Source: Candidatus Anaerostipes excrementavium
GTDB taxonomy: Bacteria; Bacillota; Clostridia; Lachnospirales; Lachnospiraceae
Assembly: GCA_019114985.1 (NCBI GenBank)
Contig: DXEM01000016.1
Span: forward strand, 1-56,615
DNA: 56,615 bases
Direction of reading: 5' to 3'
Numbering within the stretch: the stretch's first letter is position 1; each line of letters opens with the position of its first letter. Both the position numbers and the translations under genes were made by a program. The notes below the pieces were generated by a model. It was given only the letters and a program-made list of their open reading frames with translations, did no database searches and had not been told where the DNA came from. Shown here in pieces: positions 33,551 through 41,718 of the stretch.

Positions 33551-33640
33551 AATAAAAAACAGATTTCGGAATCTACAAGCACCTCTTAAATGCTGTCATC
33601 TGCACTCTTTTCTGCCACATGACCCGTCTCCAAAATCTGT
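33551..33640 (-). promoter_or_regulatory. Structured leader with intrinsic terminator: candidate riboswitch of the xdh operon
   Basis: ACAGATTTTGGA (complement of 33629-33640) pairs, with one G-U, with TCCGAAATCTGT (complement of 33559-33570) and is followed by TTTTTTATT. The enclosed 58 bases can form two further hairpins, GTCAT...ATGAC with inner GCA/TGC, and AGCA...TGCT, giving a three-way junction. The purine riboswitch consensus is absent. Position between the promoter and the first gene suggests transcriptional attenuation by a ligand or protein. Confidence 0.55.
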
Positions 33641-33658
33641 CGCTGCATTCACGTTCGT

Positions 33659-33700
33659 ATTATACTATTTCATCTTACATGATTGAATTTTCCTTGTCAA
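33659..33700 (-). promoter_or_regulatory. Two overlapping promoters of the xdh operon
   Basis: Minus strand: TTGACA (33695-33700) and TAAGAT (33672-33677), 17-base spacer; and TTCAAT (33682-33687) and TATAAT (33659-33664), 17-base spacer. Both would transcribe the structured leader at 33551-33640. They lie just after the stop of the preceding gene at 33705. Confidence 0.65.
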
Positions 33701-33704
33701 TTCT

Positions 33705-34769
33705 CTATCCTTCGATTCCGGAAGGAAATTCTTTTACCGCTGCGCTCCGATCCTTCCCTTTAAAAAATCCCCCATTCCCCTGCGGCTGTCCCTTGCGGCA
33801 TTTGGATATCATAAAATAAATACGGAACTTATAATCCGGCGCTTCCAGGATCGTAAATGGCTGTTGTTCCACTGCCTGAATCCAAATGTTATCTTTCTCA
33901 TATTCCGGATAACTCCCTCGAAATCCTTTCTTTTTCAGCCATGCATCTGCTTCTCGTCTTTGCTGATCGATTTTCTGCTGTTCTTCTATTTTATAACGCC
34001 GTTTGGGATATTCCAAAGAAGCTTCTCTGATCTTTTTATAAATTGTCCGATACAAAGCCTCACTGGATGGCTTTGCTAACCTTTGGCTTAACCATTGTTC
34101 CAGTTTTCGAAACGGAAATTTCTGATAAATCCGCAGCATAAACTGGTATCGTTTATCTCCTGCCTCCTCTGCAATCCGCTTCATACATTGAATTCCTTCA
34201 TAAGTCGGCGGATATTTCTCTTCCAAATCATCCTGAATCGGAGACCATCTGCGAAATGGCCCAAACTCAATGAGCCGATAAAGCTCTTTTTCCCTCTCAT
34301 TACAGGCTGCATCGCCGAGATAATCATATTTATCATGCAGAGTCCCTGCCATATAGACGAGCTGCCGCCACTGCTCCTGACCTTTCCGCCAAAAATGTCC
34401 GATCTCATGATAACAGTAAAGATTCATCGTCCAGTGAATCTCATCAAACCAAAGAGTAAACACATTCCCTCTTGCCTGACGGACAATCAATGCATATCCC
34501 TTTTCTTCTGCAAGCAGTTCCCCTTCCGTGTATTCCGTCTCGTCTGACTTATAGACACCTGTCATATGACATTTTTCTATTTTTAGATAAGATTCTACCG
34601 CATCATTCATCATATATGGAATATAATATCCGACTTGTCCATCATCTTCATCTATTATGCATAATTCAAACACCTGATTTCGGAAAACCTCCGCCAAACG
34701 CCAGAAAGGCTCCGAAAGATCCTCCCCAAGCCCCGGCAAAGCATCCGTTAATTCCAGCTGATTATCCAT
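33705..34769 (-). CDS. Uncharacterised protein with an HEIGH motif
   Basis: About 354 residues, rich in Trp, Tyr and charged residues, with no signal peptide or membrane segment. I do not recognise the family with confidence; it resembles Lachnospiraceae DUF proteins of similar length. Near residue 122, CYHEIGHFWRKG fits the HExxH zinc-protease pattern; a possible third ligand is not evident. A helical basic region (KKIREASLEYPKRRYKIEEQ) lies in the last third. The ATG at 34769 has GGAG at a good distance; an ATG two codons earlier is too close. It appears monocistronic. Confidence 0.7.
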   Translation of the reverse strand: MDNQLELTDALPGLGEDLSEPFWRLAEVFRNQVFELCIIDEDDGQVGYYIPYMMNDAVESYLKIEKCHMTGVYKSDETEYTEGELLAEEKGYALIVRQARGNVFTLWFDEIHWTMNLYCYHEIGHFWRKGQEQWRQLVYMAGTLHDKYDYLGDAACNEREKELYRLIEFGPFRRWSPIQDDLEEKYPPTYEGIQCMKRIAEEAGDKRYQFMLRIYQKFPFRKLEQWLSQRLAKPSSEALYRTIYKKIREASLEYPKRRYKIEEQQKIDQQRREADAWLKKKGFRGSYPEYEKDNIWIQAVEQQPFTILEAPDYKFRIYFMISKCRKGQPQGNGGFFKGKDRSAAVKEFPSGIEG

Positions 34770-34855
34770 TTTCATTCTCCATGTTCTCTTTGATTTTTTC
34801 TAAGATTTTATTAAACTTTTTTAGAAATCGTTTATAATTGTTTATATTCTGTCTA

Positions 34856-34884
34856 TTGATTATGCCTCCGGTCCTGCGTATACT
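34856..34884 (+). promoter_or_regulatory. Promoter of a candidate small RNA
   Basis: TTGATT (34856-34861), a 17-base spacer and TATACT (34879-34884) on the plus strand, in a region with no plus-strand gene downstream before nth (opposite strand). Confidence 0.6.
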
Positions 34885-34890
34885 TAAGAC

Positions 34891-34981
34891 ATAGTTTTTC
34901 ATATATTTTTTAATCCTCTCTTTTCATAATAAAAATCACTTGCTGGGAGAATATCCTTTCTCCCAACAAGTGGTTTTTTTA
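34891..34981 (+). ncRNA. Candidate small RNA of about 90 bases
   Basis: Transcription from the promoter at 34856-34884 would start near 34891 and end at a strong terminator hairpin with seven T at 34974-34980. No ORF of note lies inside. The unpaired part is U-rich with a CU-rich stretch (AATCCTCTCTTTTC, about 34911-34924) able to pair with ribosome binding sites, and CCTTTCTCCC occurs in the terminal hairpin. These traits fit a trans-acting antisense regulator. Alternatively the hairpin only serves as nth terminator and the promoter is fortuitous. Confidence 0.45.
34937..34980. terminator. Bidirectional terminator (small RNA and nth)
   Basis: CACTTG-C-TGGGAGA pairs with TCTCCCA-A-CAAGTG. 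The plus strand is followed by GGTTTTTTT, the minus strand by ATTTTTATTATG. A second, imperfect inverted repeat with a central TCGAATTCGA lies at 35028-35057 between it and nth; I can give that no function. Confidence 0.75.
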
Positions 34982-35072
34982 TCCATTTCTTTAGTGACAT
35001 CGTAAATGCGTTTGCTCCTGCCTGCTTTTTAACCCCCTCGAATTCGATGGGTTTAAAATCTGTCTTCACGGT

Positions 35073-35705
35073 CTAAATAATTTGTCCGCATATATCATTT
35101 AAGCAGCACTGATCACAATGAGGTTTCGTTCTTGCTGTACAAACATCTCTTCCGTGATAGACCAGACGATGGCAGAAATCGCTGCCTTCTTCCGGCGGAA
35201 TAATCTCCCACAGTGCCATCTCTACTTTTTTGGGATCCTTAATTCCATCTACTAATCCAATGCGGTTTACCAGACGGATACAGTGAGTATCTGTTACGAT
35301 TGCAGGCTCCCCAAATACATCGCCCATAATTAGATTTGCGCTCTTTCTTCCCACACCGGGAAGTTTCAGCAACGATTTGAAATCTGTAGGGATCTTTCCA
35401 TCATACTCATCCCGCAGAATTTTCATACATTTACTAATATCTCTTGCTTTGCTTTTTCCAAGCCCGCAAGGGCGCACAATCTCTTCAATATCAGCCACAT
35501 CTGCAGCCGCCAAAGATTCTACGTCCGGATATTTTGCATACAAATCTTTCACCACCACGTTTACTCTGGCATCGGTGCACTGGGCTGCCAATCTTACGCT
35601 TACCAACAATTTCCATGCTTCATTATAATCTAAAGTACATCCGGCGTCCGGATATTCTTTTTTTAATCTGGCGATTACTTCCAACGCCAACTCTTTTTTT
35701 GTCAT
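35073..35705 (-). CDS. nth: Endonuclease III (DNA glycosylase/AP lyase)
   Basis: 210 residues, the usual length. The helix-hairpin-helix LLKLPGVGRKSANLIMG contains the catalytic Lys; TDTHCIRLVNRIG holds the catalytic Asp. The C-terminal Fe-S loop C-x6-C-x2-C-x5-C is complete (CTARTKPHCDQCCLNDIC). It removes oxidised pyrimidines and nicks the abasic site. GGAGG precedes the ATG at 35705, and it has its own promoter. Confidence 0.95.
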   Translation of the reverse strand: MTKKELALEVIARLKKEYPDAGCTLDYNEAWKLLVSVRLAAQCTDARVNVVVKDLYAKYPDVESLAAADVADIEEIVRPCGLGKSKARDISKCMKILRDEYDGKIPTDFKSLLKLPGVGRKSANLIMGDVFGEPAIVTDTHCIRLVNRIGLVDGIKDPKKVEMALWEIIPPEEGSDFCHRLVYHGRDVCTARTKPHCDQCCLNDICGQII

Positions 35706-35760
35706 ATTTCCTCCATCGTTCTATTCATTATCTTTCGTTTTTTCCTTCACTGATAAGCAC

Positions 35761-35789
35761 AGTATAACATTGAGGAAAATATAATTCAA
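35761..35789 (-). promoter_or_regulatory. Promoter of nth
   Basis: Minus strand: TTGAAT (35784-35789), a 17-base spacer and TATACT (35761-35766), 55 bases before the start codon. Confidence 0.6.
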
Positions 35790-35797
35790 TCAAGGGT

Positions 35798-35827
35798 AAA
35801 AAAATAAGGCGGAACAAATCCACCTTA
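35798..35827 (-). terminator. Terminator of the small membrane-protein gene
   Basis: TAAGGTGGA and TCCGCCTTA (complement of 35805-35827, one G-U pair) followed by TTTTTTT (A run 35798-35804) on the minus strand, 12 bases after the stop at 35839. Confidence 0.75.
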
Positions 35828-35838
35828 CGAAATCATGT

Positions 35839-36183
35839 TTATTTTTGTTTTACCATTGAGACAACTGCAAGTACCGCATTGATTAGACACCAGCCTGCCC
35901 AGATATTCAAATCTGTGAAACTGCCTGCCATGGTGAAACCTACGATTGCTCCGATTCCAAAGATTACAATCAGCGCTATATTAAGTCCCCTTTTCCCCTT
36001 TCTTGCACAGATAGAAACAATTCCTCCTGCAAGAAGCATAATAGCAACAATAATACCTGCGCTTCCTCCGGATTCTCCGTTTTCAGCGATCGCATTTCCC
36101 ACTCCGGCAGCACATGACTGGAGCGCAACAAATACAAACAATACAATCGACAAAATTCCTGAAACAAGCTTCCAAGTTTTCAT
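35839..36183 (-). CDS. Small membrane protein, four predicted helices
   Basis: 114 residues. Hydrophobic segments at about 6-26, 42-58, 67-87 and 93-110, with a short glycine- and serine-rich loop (NGESGGSAG) between the first two and a basic loop (ARKGKRG) before the third. A Cys pair is absent; CAA near 24 is not a clear lipobox. I recognise no function. AAGGAG precedes the ATG. It lies 78 bases after the kinase gene and may be cotranscribed with it. Confidence 0.7.
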   Translation of the reverse strand: MKTWKLVSGILSIVLFVFVALQSCAAGVGNAIAENGESGGSAGIIVAIMLLAGGIVSICARKGKRGLNIALIVIFGIGAIVGFTMAGSFTDLNIWAGWCLINAVLAVVSMVKQK

Positions 36184-36261
36184 TTGTCTTTCTCCTTCCC
36201 TTTTTTCCCTATTATGTCAAAAAGGACTCTCTGATTGTTCCGCTGCCAGCGTACAATTTTC

Positions 36262-37377
36262 TTATCTCGATCCCCAAAGAAAGTTTTCTATAATGACCAT
36301 GCATGTAACAATCAAAATCATAATTCCTGCCACACAAAGCGCTTCGATGATCCAACGAATCAAACGCTGGTCTTTCCACCTGCCAATGGATCTTTCTCTT
36401 AGATTTGCAAAATTGCCCAGATATAAAATGATGACAAAAAGCATTCCTAATGCGAAGATTCGCTCTAACCACAAATGTGCCCCGACAATCGGAATCCCGT
36501 CCTGATCGGTGATCTCCATCTCCAGACAAATGTAAATCACAAAAAGATATCCAACAACCGCCACTGCCATTTTCCAAGGTACCTTTGAGCGAAATCCCGG
36601 AATACCGGATGTTTTGTGTTCTGATTTCTCCGGTCCATTTTCGATTCTGTTTTTTTCTTTTTGGCAAGCTTTTTCTAATGCTTTTTGCAGCGCTTCTATC
36701 GTCTGATAGCGTTCTTTCGGGTCCCATTTCACGCATCTGTTAATGATATTTCCCATGGTTTCTTCCGGCATCTGCTTATCTGGATAAGTCCCGGTCAGTA
36801 TCACGTTGAGCATAACTCCCAATGCATAAATATCCGATCTGACATCGGTCTGCCCCAGGCCATACTGTTCCGGCGGCGCATAATGTTTTGTTCCCAGCAG
36901 CTGGGTATCCTTAAATTTCTCTTCCGAATACACTCTCGCCGCGTCAAAATCAATGACATACACCGTTCCCTCCGCACTTATCATAATATTGGAAGGCTTG
37001 ATATCCCTGTGGATAATCGGATTTTCCTGTTTATGAAGCTTTTTTAAAATCTCACATACAGTCAAAATGATCTCTGCTGCCGCTTTCCCATCAAGAGCTC
37101 CATTCTGTTCCAGAATTTTCTCCAGACTGCTTCCATGAATATACGCTTCTATGACAAACGCCTGGTCTTCCTGCTCGATTAATTCATATACTTTTGGAAT
37201 TCCCGGAATGTCGATCTGACGAATTTTTTGATAAACCGGGATGACTTCTGCCGGTATTTCTTTTTTTACAAAAATATCTCCTGTCGTTATCTCTTTTACC
37301 AGATGAACTTTTGGATTCTGTCCTATTTCTGTCAGCTCTTCATAGCAGGACAACTGATATTCCTCTTCCAATCCCAT
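36262..37377 (-). CDS. Membrane-anchored Ser/Thr protein kinase (PknB/Hanks type)
   Basis: 371 residues. The kinase domain spans about 10-260: catalytic loop IIHRDIKPSNIM, metal site VIDFDAAR (DFD in place of DFG, common in this clade), APPEQYG activation segment and DIYALGVML. The N-terminal glycine loop is degenerate and the Lys is in IFVKKEI. The C-terminal part holds about three membrane helices (MAVAVVGYLFVIYICLEM onward) but no PASTA domain. It diverges from an HTH protein gene 80 bases away, a likely substrate (inference). GGAGG precedes the ATG. Confidence 0.9.
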   Translation of the reverse strand: MGLEEEYQLSCYEELTEIGQNPKVHLVKEITTGDIFVKKEIPAEVIPVYQKIRQIDIPGIPKVYELIEQEDQAFVIEAYIHGSSLEKILEQNGALDGKAAAEIILTVCEILKKLHKQENPIIHRDIKPSNIMISAEGTVYVIDFDAARVYSEEKFKDTQLLGTKHYAPPEQYGLGQTDVRSDIYALGVMLNVILTGTYPDKQMPEETMGNIINRCVKWDPKERYQTIEALQKALEKACQKEKNRIENGPEKSEHKTSGIPGFRSKVPWKMAVAVVGYLFVIYICLEMEITDQDGIPIVGAHLWLERIFALGMLFVIILYLGNFANLRERSIGRWKDQRLIRWIIEALCVAGIMILIVTCMVIIENFLWGSR

Positions 37378-37457
37378 ATTCTTTCCTCCGCTTTTCTGGT
37401 AAAATTTATTATAACATGTTACGATATAGAAAAAAATACGAGAGGAACCACAATAAA

Positions 37458-37898
37458 ATGAATTGTCAGTCTACCGAAGAACTCAATGAAACTTTAAAAT
37501 CTACTTCCTGCAATGATTTTCCTGATTACTTAAAACAGCTTCATCAAGCTCCTAGTCTTCAGGACTATTTTTCTATTTATATGGCGCGAAATGAAATCAC
37601 AGCGGCCTGGATTATTAAAAACAGCGGTCTCTCCAAAAGCTATGCCTATGAAATTTTAAATGGCAGGAAGCCTCACCCTTCCAGAGATCACCTTCTGGCC
37701 TTGTGCCTGGGAGCTCATATGGATCTTGACACCACCCAGCACGCCTTAAGAATCGCCCAGCAGGGAGAACTTTATGCCAAAGTTCCAAGGGACGCCGCCA
37801 TTATGATGCACATCAACCACAAAGTATGGAATCTGGTAAAAATCAACCTCTTTCTAGAAGAACAAGGGCTGGACGGTATCGGGAAGAACCATTGCTAA
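37458..37898 (+). CDS. Helix-turn-helix (XRE-like) regulator, kinase-linked
   Basis: 146 residues. The central region AAWIIKNSGLSKSYAYEILNGRKPHPSRDHLLAL (in parts: SGLSKSYAYEILNG) is an XRE-type helix-turn-helix. The tail (residues 110-146) is alpha-helical with no known domain. AGAGGA lies 11 bases upstream of the ATG at 37458; an upstream in-frame ATG at 37311 lies inside the kinase gene and is rejected. The intergenic region holds a TAACATGTTA palindrome (about 37414-37423) that it or the kinase promoter may use. Confidence 0.8.
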   Translation: MNCQSTEELNETLKSTSCNDFPDYLKQLHQAPSLQDYFSIYMARNEITAAWIIKNSGLSKSYAYEILNGRKPHPSRDHLLALCLGAHMDLDTTQHALRIAQQGELYAKVPRDAAIMMHINHKVWNLVKINLFLEEQGLDGIGKNHC

Positions 37899-37940
37899 AA
37901 TAATATTCATTCATCAGATGATTTTATTTTTACACATTAC

Positions 37941-37978
37941 AAAAAGATGCCGGCTTCTACATTTTCCACCGGCATCTT
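37941..37978 (-). terminator. Terminator of the fructose-type PTS operon
   Basis: AAGATGCCGG (37944-37953) and CCGGCATCTT (37969-37978) form a 10-bp stem. On the minus strand it is followed by TTTTTG and lies 12 bases after the aldolase stop. Confidence 0.75.
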
Positions 37979-37989
37979 ATCAAGACAGT

Positions 37990-38841
37990 TTAAGCTTTTC
38001 CTACACTTTTGCATATTTTCATTTTATTCATGACATATTTCTTCACTTCTTCTAAACCTAATCTTCCATATTTCTTAGGATCAATCATCCCATCATCCCC
38101 AGTTAAGGCTATCCTTACACCATTTGTAAAAGCAATTCTAAGGTCTGTCGCATAATTGACTTTACATATACCTCTCAAAATACATTCTTCCACTGTCTCA
38201 TCCGGCACTCCTGATGTTCCATGAAGAACCAGCGGTACGGATACTTTTTCACGGATATCGCTAAGCCTTCCTAAATCTAGTTTCGGTATTCCTTTGTATA
38301 TACCATGAGCCGTACCAATTGCCACTGCAAGAGAATCAATTCCTGTTTCTTCTGTAAATTCCGCTGCTTGATTTGGATCTGTATATGGATTATCTTCTCC
38401 TCCATCCAAATCATCTTCTTTTCCACCAACTTTTCCAAGTTCTGCTTCTACCGGAATTTGTCCGGAATGACACATCCCCACTACTTTTCTAGTGATTGAT
38501 ATATTTTCCTCCATACTTCCATGAGATCCATCAATCATAATTGATGTATAGCCTGCCTGAAATGCCTGAGCAGCAAGTTCAAAACTATTTCCATGATCTA
38601 AATGGAGCGCTACCGGAACAGAAGCTTTTCTTGCTTCCCTTTCCACCATTGCATGATACATCTGTACCCCTGCATATTTCACAGTTGAAGGTGTTGTTTG
38701 AATAATCACCGGGGACCTAAGCACCTCTGCGGCTTGTATCACAGCCTGTGCCATTTCCATATTCTCTACATTAAACGCCCCTATCGCATAATGTTCTCTT
38801 TGCGCTTTCAAAAGTAATTCTTTTGTCGTTACGAAAGACAT
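37990..38841 (-). CDS. Class II fructose/tagatose-bisphosphate aldolase
   Basis: 283 residues of the zinc-dependent aldolase family. HLDHGNS (catalytic Asp and zinc His, about 81-87), SIMIDGSH, VEAELGKVGG, AIGTAHGIY and LHGTSG are all present. It is close to GatY/KbaY and to short Fba enzymes, so it may cleave tagatose- or fructose-1,6-bisphosphate. It follows a fructose-type PTS and a PfkB kinase gene, giving a complete route from sugar to triose phosphates. Confidence 0.92.
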   Translation of the reverse strand: MSFVTTKELLLKAQREHYAIGAFNVENMEMAQAVIQAAEVLRSPVIIQTTPSTVKYAGVQMYHAMVEREARKASVPVALHLDHGNSFELAAQAFQAGYTSIMIDGSHGSMEENISITRKVVGMCHSGQIPVEAELGKVGGKEDDLDGGEDNPYTDPNQAAEFTEETGIDSLAVAIGTAHGIYKGIPKLDLGRLSDIREKVSVPLVLHGTSGVPDETVEECILRGICKVNYATDLRIAFTNGVRIALTGDDGMIDPKKYGRLGLEEVKKYVMNKMKICKSVGKA

Positions 38842-38860
38842 TTTTCTCTCCTTTCGGTTT

Positions 38861-40705
38861 TTATTTCATTAACAATTCCATGATTTTTTCTTTTGATTCT
38901 GCATTTTTCAATGCCTCTCTGAATTCTTCATGCATTACTTTTCCTGATAATTTTGCCAATGTATCCAAATGCAGGTTCTGATCTTTTTCTGTTACCGCAA
39001 TCATAAAAATTATATGAGCCGGTTTCCCATCTTCCGAATCAAAATCAAACCCTTTTTTTGAGATTCCTACCGCAGCTCTTGGTACCTTCACAGCAGAGGT
39101 TTTGGCATGAGGGATCGCAATTCCCATACCCATACCTGTCGTTGACTGTTTTTCCCTTTCATAAATAGCCTGAATGTAAGCTTCTTTATCTTTAAGTACT
39201 CCATCCGCTTCGAGCAGATCCGCCATTTCTTGGATTACTTCATCCTTAGTTTCACCTTTTAGATCCATTGTGATTGTTTCCGACGAAAACAAAATCCTAT
39301 TATTTTCTTTTTGTCCCGTTTCTTTTCCTCTTATCTCAGTTATTACAACAGGCGTTACGGCAACATATAACAAAGCTCCTACAGCAGATCCAACAAGAAT
39401 ACATACTACCCACAACAGTGGTTTATTGACCAAGCCAAGAATCAGAAAACCTCCATGCGGCGCCGGAACTTCAATCTGCAGTATGTAGGTCAATACTGCC
39501 GAAATAGAAGATCCTGCCATAAGGACTGGTATGACTTTCAGCGGATTCTTAGCAGCAAACGGAATTGCTCCTTCTGTGATATGTGTGCATCCAAGAATAT
39601 AGTTTAACAATCCCGCCGTTCTATCTTCTTTTGTAAATCTGTTCTTAAAAAATGTTGCTGCAATTGCAATGATCAATGGCGGGGTAATACATGCTGCAGA
39701 TACTCCTGCCATGAAAAAGTAGTTTCCCTGTCCCAACAGCATTGTGCCAGTTACATAAGCTGCTTTATTTACAGGACCGCCCATATCAAACGCAGACATA
39801 CAGCCGATCACAATTCCCAGAAGCACCGGACTGGAATCCTGAAGATTTTCCAAAAAGTTCATCAAAGCATTATTCAGTGCAGAACACGGTGTCCCGATTA
39901 ATACCATAATCGTTCCTATGACTCCTACTGATATAATCGGTATTAAAAATATGGATTTTAATCCTTCTAGCTGCCGCGGCATTCTATGCATCAACCTTAA
40001 CAGAAATTCTACAAAATATCCTGCCAGGAAACCTGCAGCAATACCACCGATAAATCCTGAGCCTGTTTCACTTGCAATAACTCCTCCTACCAGACCGGCC
40101 AGCATGCCAGGTCTTCCGGAAATAGACTGTGCTATGAACGCTGCAAGAACTGGAACCATAAGATTCATTGAATATCCGCCGACCGTTTTCAACATAGCTG
40201 CAATCGCATTATATTGATCTGATGTAGGATCGGCAGAATAAATTCCCCATAAGAAGGAAATTGCTGTTAATACTCCTCCTGCTACGACAAGAGGCAGCAT
40301 ATGAGACACGCCGCTCATTAAATGCTTATAAATCGTATGTCCAACAGATTGTCCCTTGTTATTGTCATTATTTTCTCTGACTGCACCTTCTCTTACCGGA
40401 GCCAAACCATCCATACATTTTCGAATTAATTCTTCCGCTTTATTGATACCGTCTGATACAGACACTTCAATTACCGGTTTGCCATTAAAGCGATCCATAT
40501 CTACATTTTTATCACATGCGACAATGATCGCAGCTGCCTCTTTTATATCTTCTGCTGTTAATTGATTTTCAGCTCCTGCTGCGCCATTCGTTTCAACTTT
40601 AATTTCGCAGCCAAGTTCGGCAGCTGCCTTTTTCAGAGCCTCTTCTGCCATGAAGGTATGGGCAATTCCAGTAGGACACCCTGTAACGCCAAGTAGTTTT
40701 TTCAT
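38861..40705 (-). CDS. PTS fructose-family IIB-IIC-IIA fusion protein
   Basis: 614 residues with three parts. IIB at 1-98 has the phosphocysteine loop VTGCPTGIAHTFMA (Cys10). IIC at about 125-455 has many hydrophobic helices and GGPVNKAAY and EGAIPFAAKNP blocks. IIA at about 475-614 carries the phospho-His in GMGIAIPHAKT. It imports and phosphorylates a ketohexose at C1. GGTGG lies upstream of the ATG, three bases after the kinase stop, showing tight coupling. Confidence 0.94.
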   Translation of the reverse strand: MKKLLGVTGCPTGIAHTFMAEEALKKAAAELGCEIKVETNGAAGAENQLTAEDIKEAAAIIVACDKNVDMDRFNGKPVIEVSVSDGINKAEELIRKCMDGLAPVREGAVRENNDNNKGQSVGHTIYKHLMSGVSHMLPLVVAGGVLTAISFLWGIYSADPTSDQYNAIAAMLKTVGGYSMNLMVPVLAAFIAQSISGRPGMLAGLVGGVIASETGSGFIGGIAAGFLAGYFVEFLLRLMHRMPRQLEGLKSIFLIPIISVGVIGTIMVLIGTPCSALNNALMNFLENLQDSSPVLLGIVIGCMSAFDMGGPVNKAAYVTGTMLLGQGNYFFMAGVSAACITPPLIIAIAATFFKNRFTKEDRTAGLLNYILGCTHITEGAIPFAAKNPLKVIPVLMAGSSISAVLTYILQIEVPAPHGGFLILGLVNKPLLWVVCILVGSAVGALLYVAVTPVVITEIRGKETGQKENNRILFSSETITMDLKGETKDEVIQEMADLLEADGVLKDKEAYIQAIYEREKQSTTGMGMGIAIPHAKTSAVKVPRAAVGISKKGFDFDSEDGKPAHIIFMIAVTEKDQNLHLDTLAKLSGKVMHEEFREALKNAESKEKIMELLMK

Positions 40706-40708
40706 TTT

Positions 40709-41629
40709 TTACTCCACCTTTCTTACTTTTATATTTTTTATATATTGCTCTACTTTTTTAAGGTCTCCGATTGCATTGCTTTCTGCAACATTCGCACCTG
40801 TTGCTGCTGAAAGCTTCAGTGCATCTTCTAGTTTCTCCTGTTCAAAGATCCAGATACTTAAGAAAGCCGCTAGCGCTGAATCTCCCGCACAGGCTGAACT
40901 TAACAGTTTCACAGGCTGTGCACTGGTAAAATAAATATTTCGGCCATTATAAAAATAAGAACCTCGATCTCCCAATGTCAGAAGAATATTCTGTGCTCCT
41001 TCTTCATAAAGATTATGCAGCACATTAATTATGTCGGTTTCGTTCCTCATTGCAATACCGAATATGGATTGAATTTCCTCATCATTCGGTTTGATAAGGT
41101 ACGGCTGATACCGCATCAATTCTTTCAATTTATTTGAACTGATATCCAGTATGACCTTTACTTTTTTCTGTTTACAGACTTTCATTAATCTTTCATAAAA
41201 CTCCTCATCCATTCCTTTTGAAAGGCTTCCATTAACAGTTAAATAGGTCATATCCTCTAAATTCTGAATCAATTCAAGCATCTCATTTTCCTGCTGCCTC
41301 GTAACAAGTGCCCCTTCATTCACGAACTTAAATTCTTTTTCACCATCATTTAAGAAGATATTGATCCTGGTCGTATCATCCACCCAGACGGGTATCACAT
41401 GAACTCCTTTTTTTTCTGATTCCTCAACAATATAACGACCGGTAAAACCACCGAAAAAACCAAGAATATGAGAATCTACTCCAAAGTGTTTCAATACAAA
41501 ACTTACATTGATTCCTTTTCCGTTTGCCGTATATATCGGAGAAAACGTTCTGTTAACAACTCCAGGCTGTATACTGTTTGATATGACATTCAGATCAACC
41601 GCTGGATTTGTTGTAAGTGTGTAAATCAT
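40709..41629 (-). CDS. PfkB-family hexose-phosphate kinase (1-phosphofructokinase/tagatose-6-phosphate kinase type)
   Basis: 306 residues. It begins IYTLTTNPAVDLNV, has GKGINVSFVL, IKPNDEEI and the ATP/catalytic SSACAGDSALAAF (normally GAGDS; Cys here before AGDS). These fit 1-phosphofructokinase or LacC-type enzymes. It would phosphorylate the PTS product to a 1,6-bisphosphate. GGAGG precedes the ATG. The Cys-for-Gly change next to the catalytic Asp is tolerable but worth noting. Confidence 0.9.
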   Translation of the reverse strand: MIYTLTTNPAVDLNVISNSIQPGVVNRTFSPIYTANGKGINVSFVLKHFGVDSHILGFFGGFTGRYIVEESEKKGVHVIPVWVDDTTRINIFLNDGEKEFKFVNEGALVTRQQENEMLELIQNLEDMTYLTVNGSLSKGMDEEFYERLMKVCKQKKVKVILDISSNKLKELMRYQPYLIKPNDEEIQSIFGIAMRNETDIINVLHNLYEEGAQNILLTLGDRGSYFYNGRNIYFTSAQPVKLLSSACAGDSALAAFLSIWIFEQEKLEDALKLSAATGANVAESNAIGDLKKVEQYIKNIKVRKVE

Positions 41630-41655
41630 TTTGCGTCCTCCCTCCTAACGCATTT

Positions 41656-41689
41656 ATTGTACGAAAAAAAGAAATGAAAATCTTTTCAT
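41656..41689 (-). promoter_or_regulatory. RpiR-type operator and promoter of the fructose-type operon
   Basis: ATGAAAA-TC-TTTTCAT (41674-41689) is a near-perfect palindrome, of the TGAAA/TTTCA form used by RpiR-family repressors. It sits just upstream of a minus-strand -10 TACAAT (41656-41661). A clear -35 is not seen. The PfkB operon can thus be transcribed independently of rpiR. Confidence 0.5.
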
Positions 41690-41718
41690 CATTTGAAAAG
41701 AAAATCATCTCTTTTTCA

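Noticed and set aside
28700-33660. Purine riboswitch upstream of xpt or xdh
   Set aside because: The core elements of the guanine/adenine class are missing in both upstream regions, although a different structured leader exists before xdh.
35028-35057. Inverted repeat with central TCGAATTCGA after nth, considered as an attachment site or tRNA remnant
   Set aside because: No adjacent integrase or tRNA-like sequence, and the arms are imperfect.
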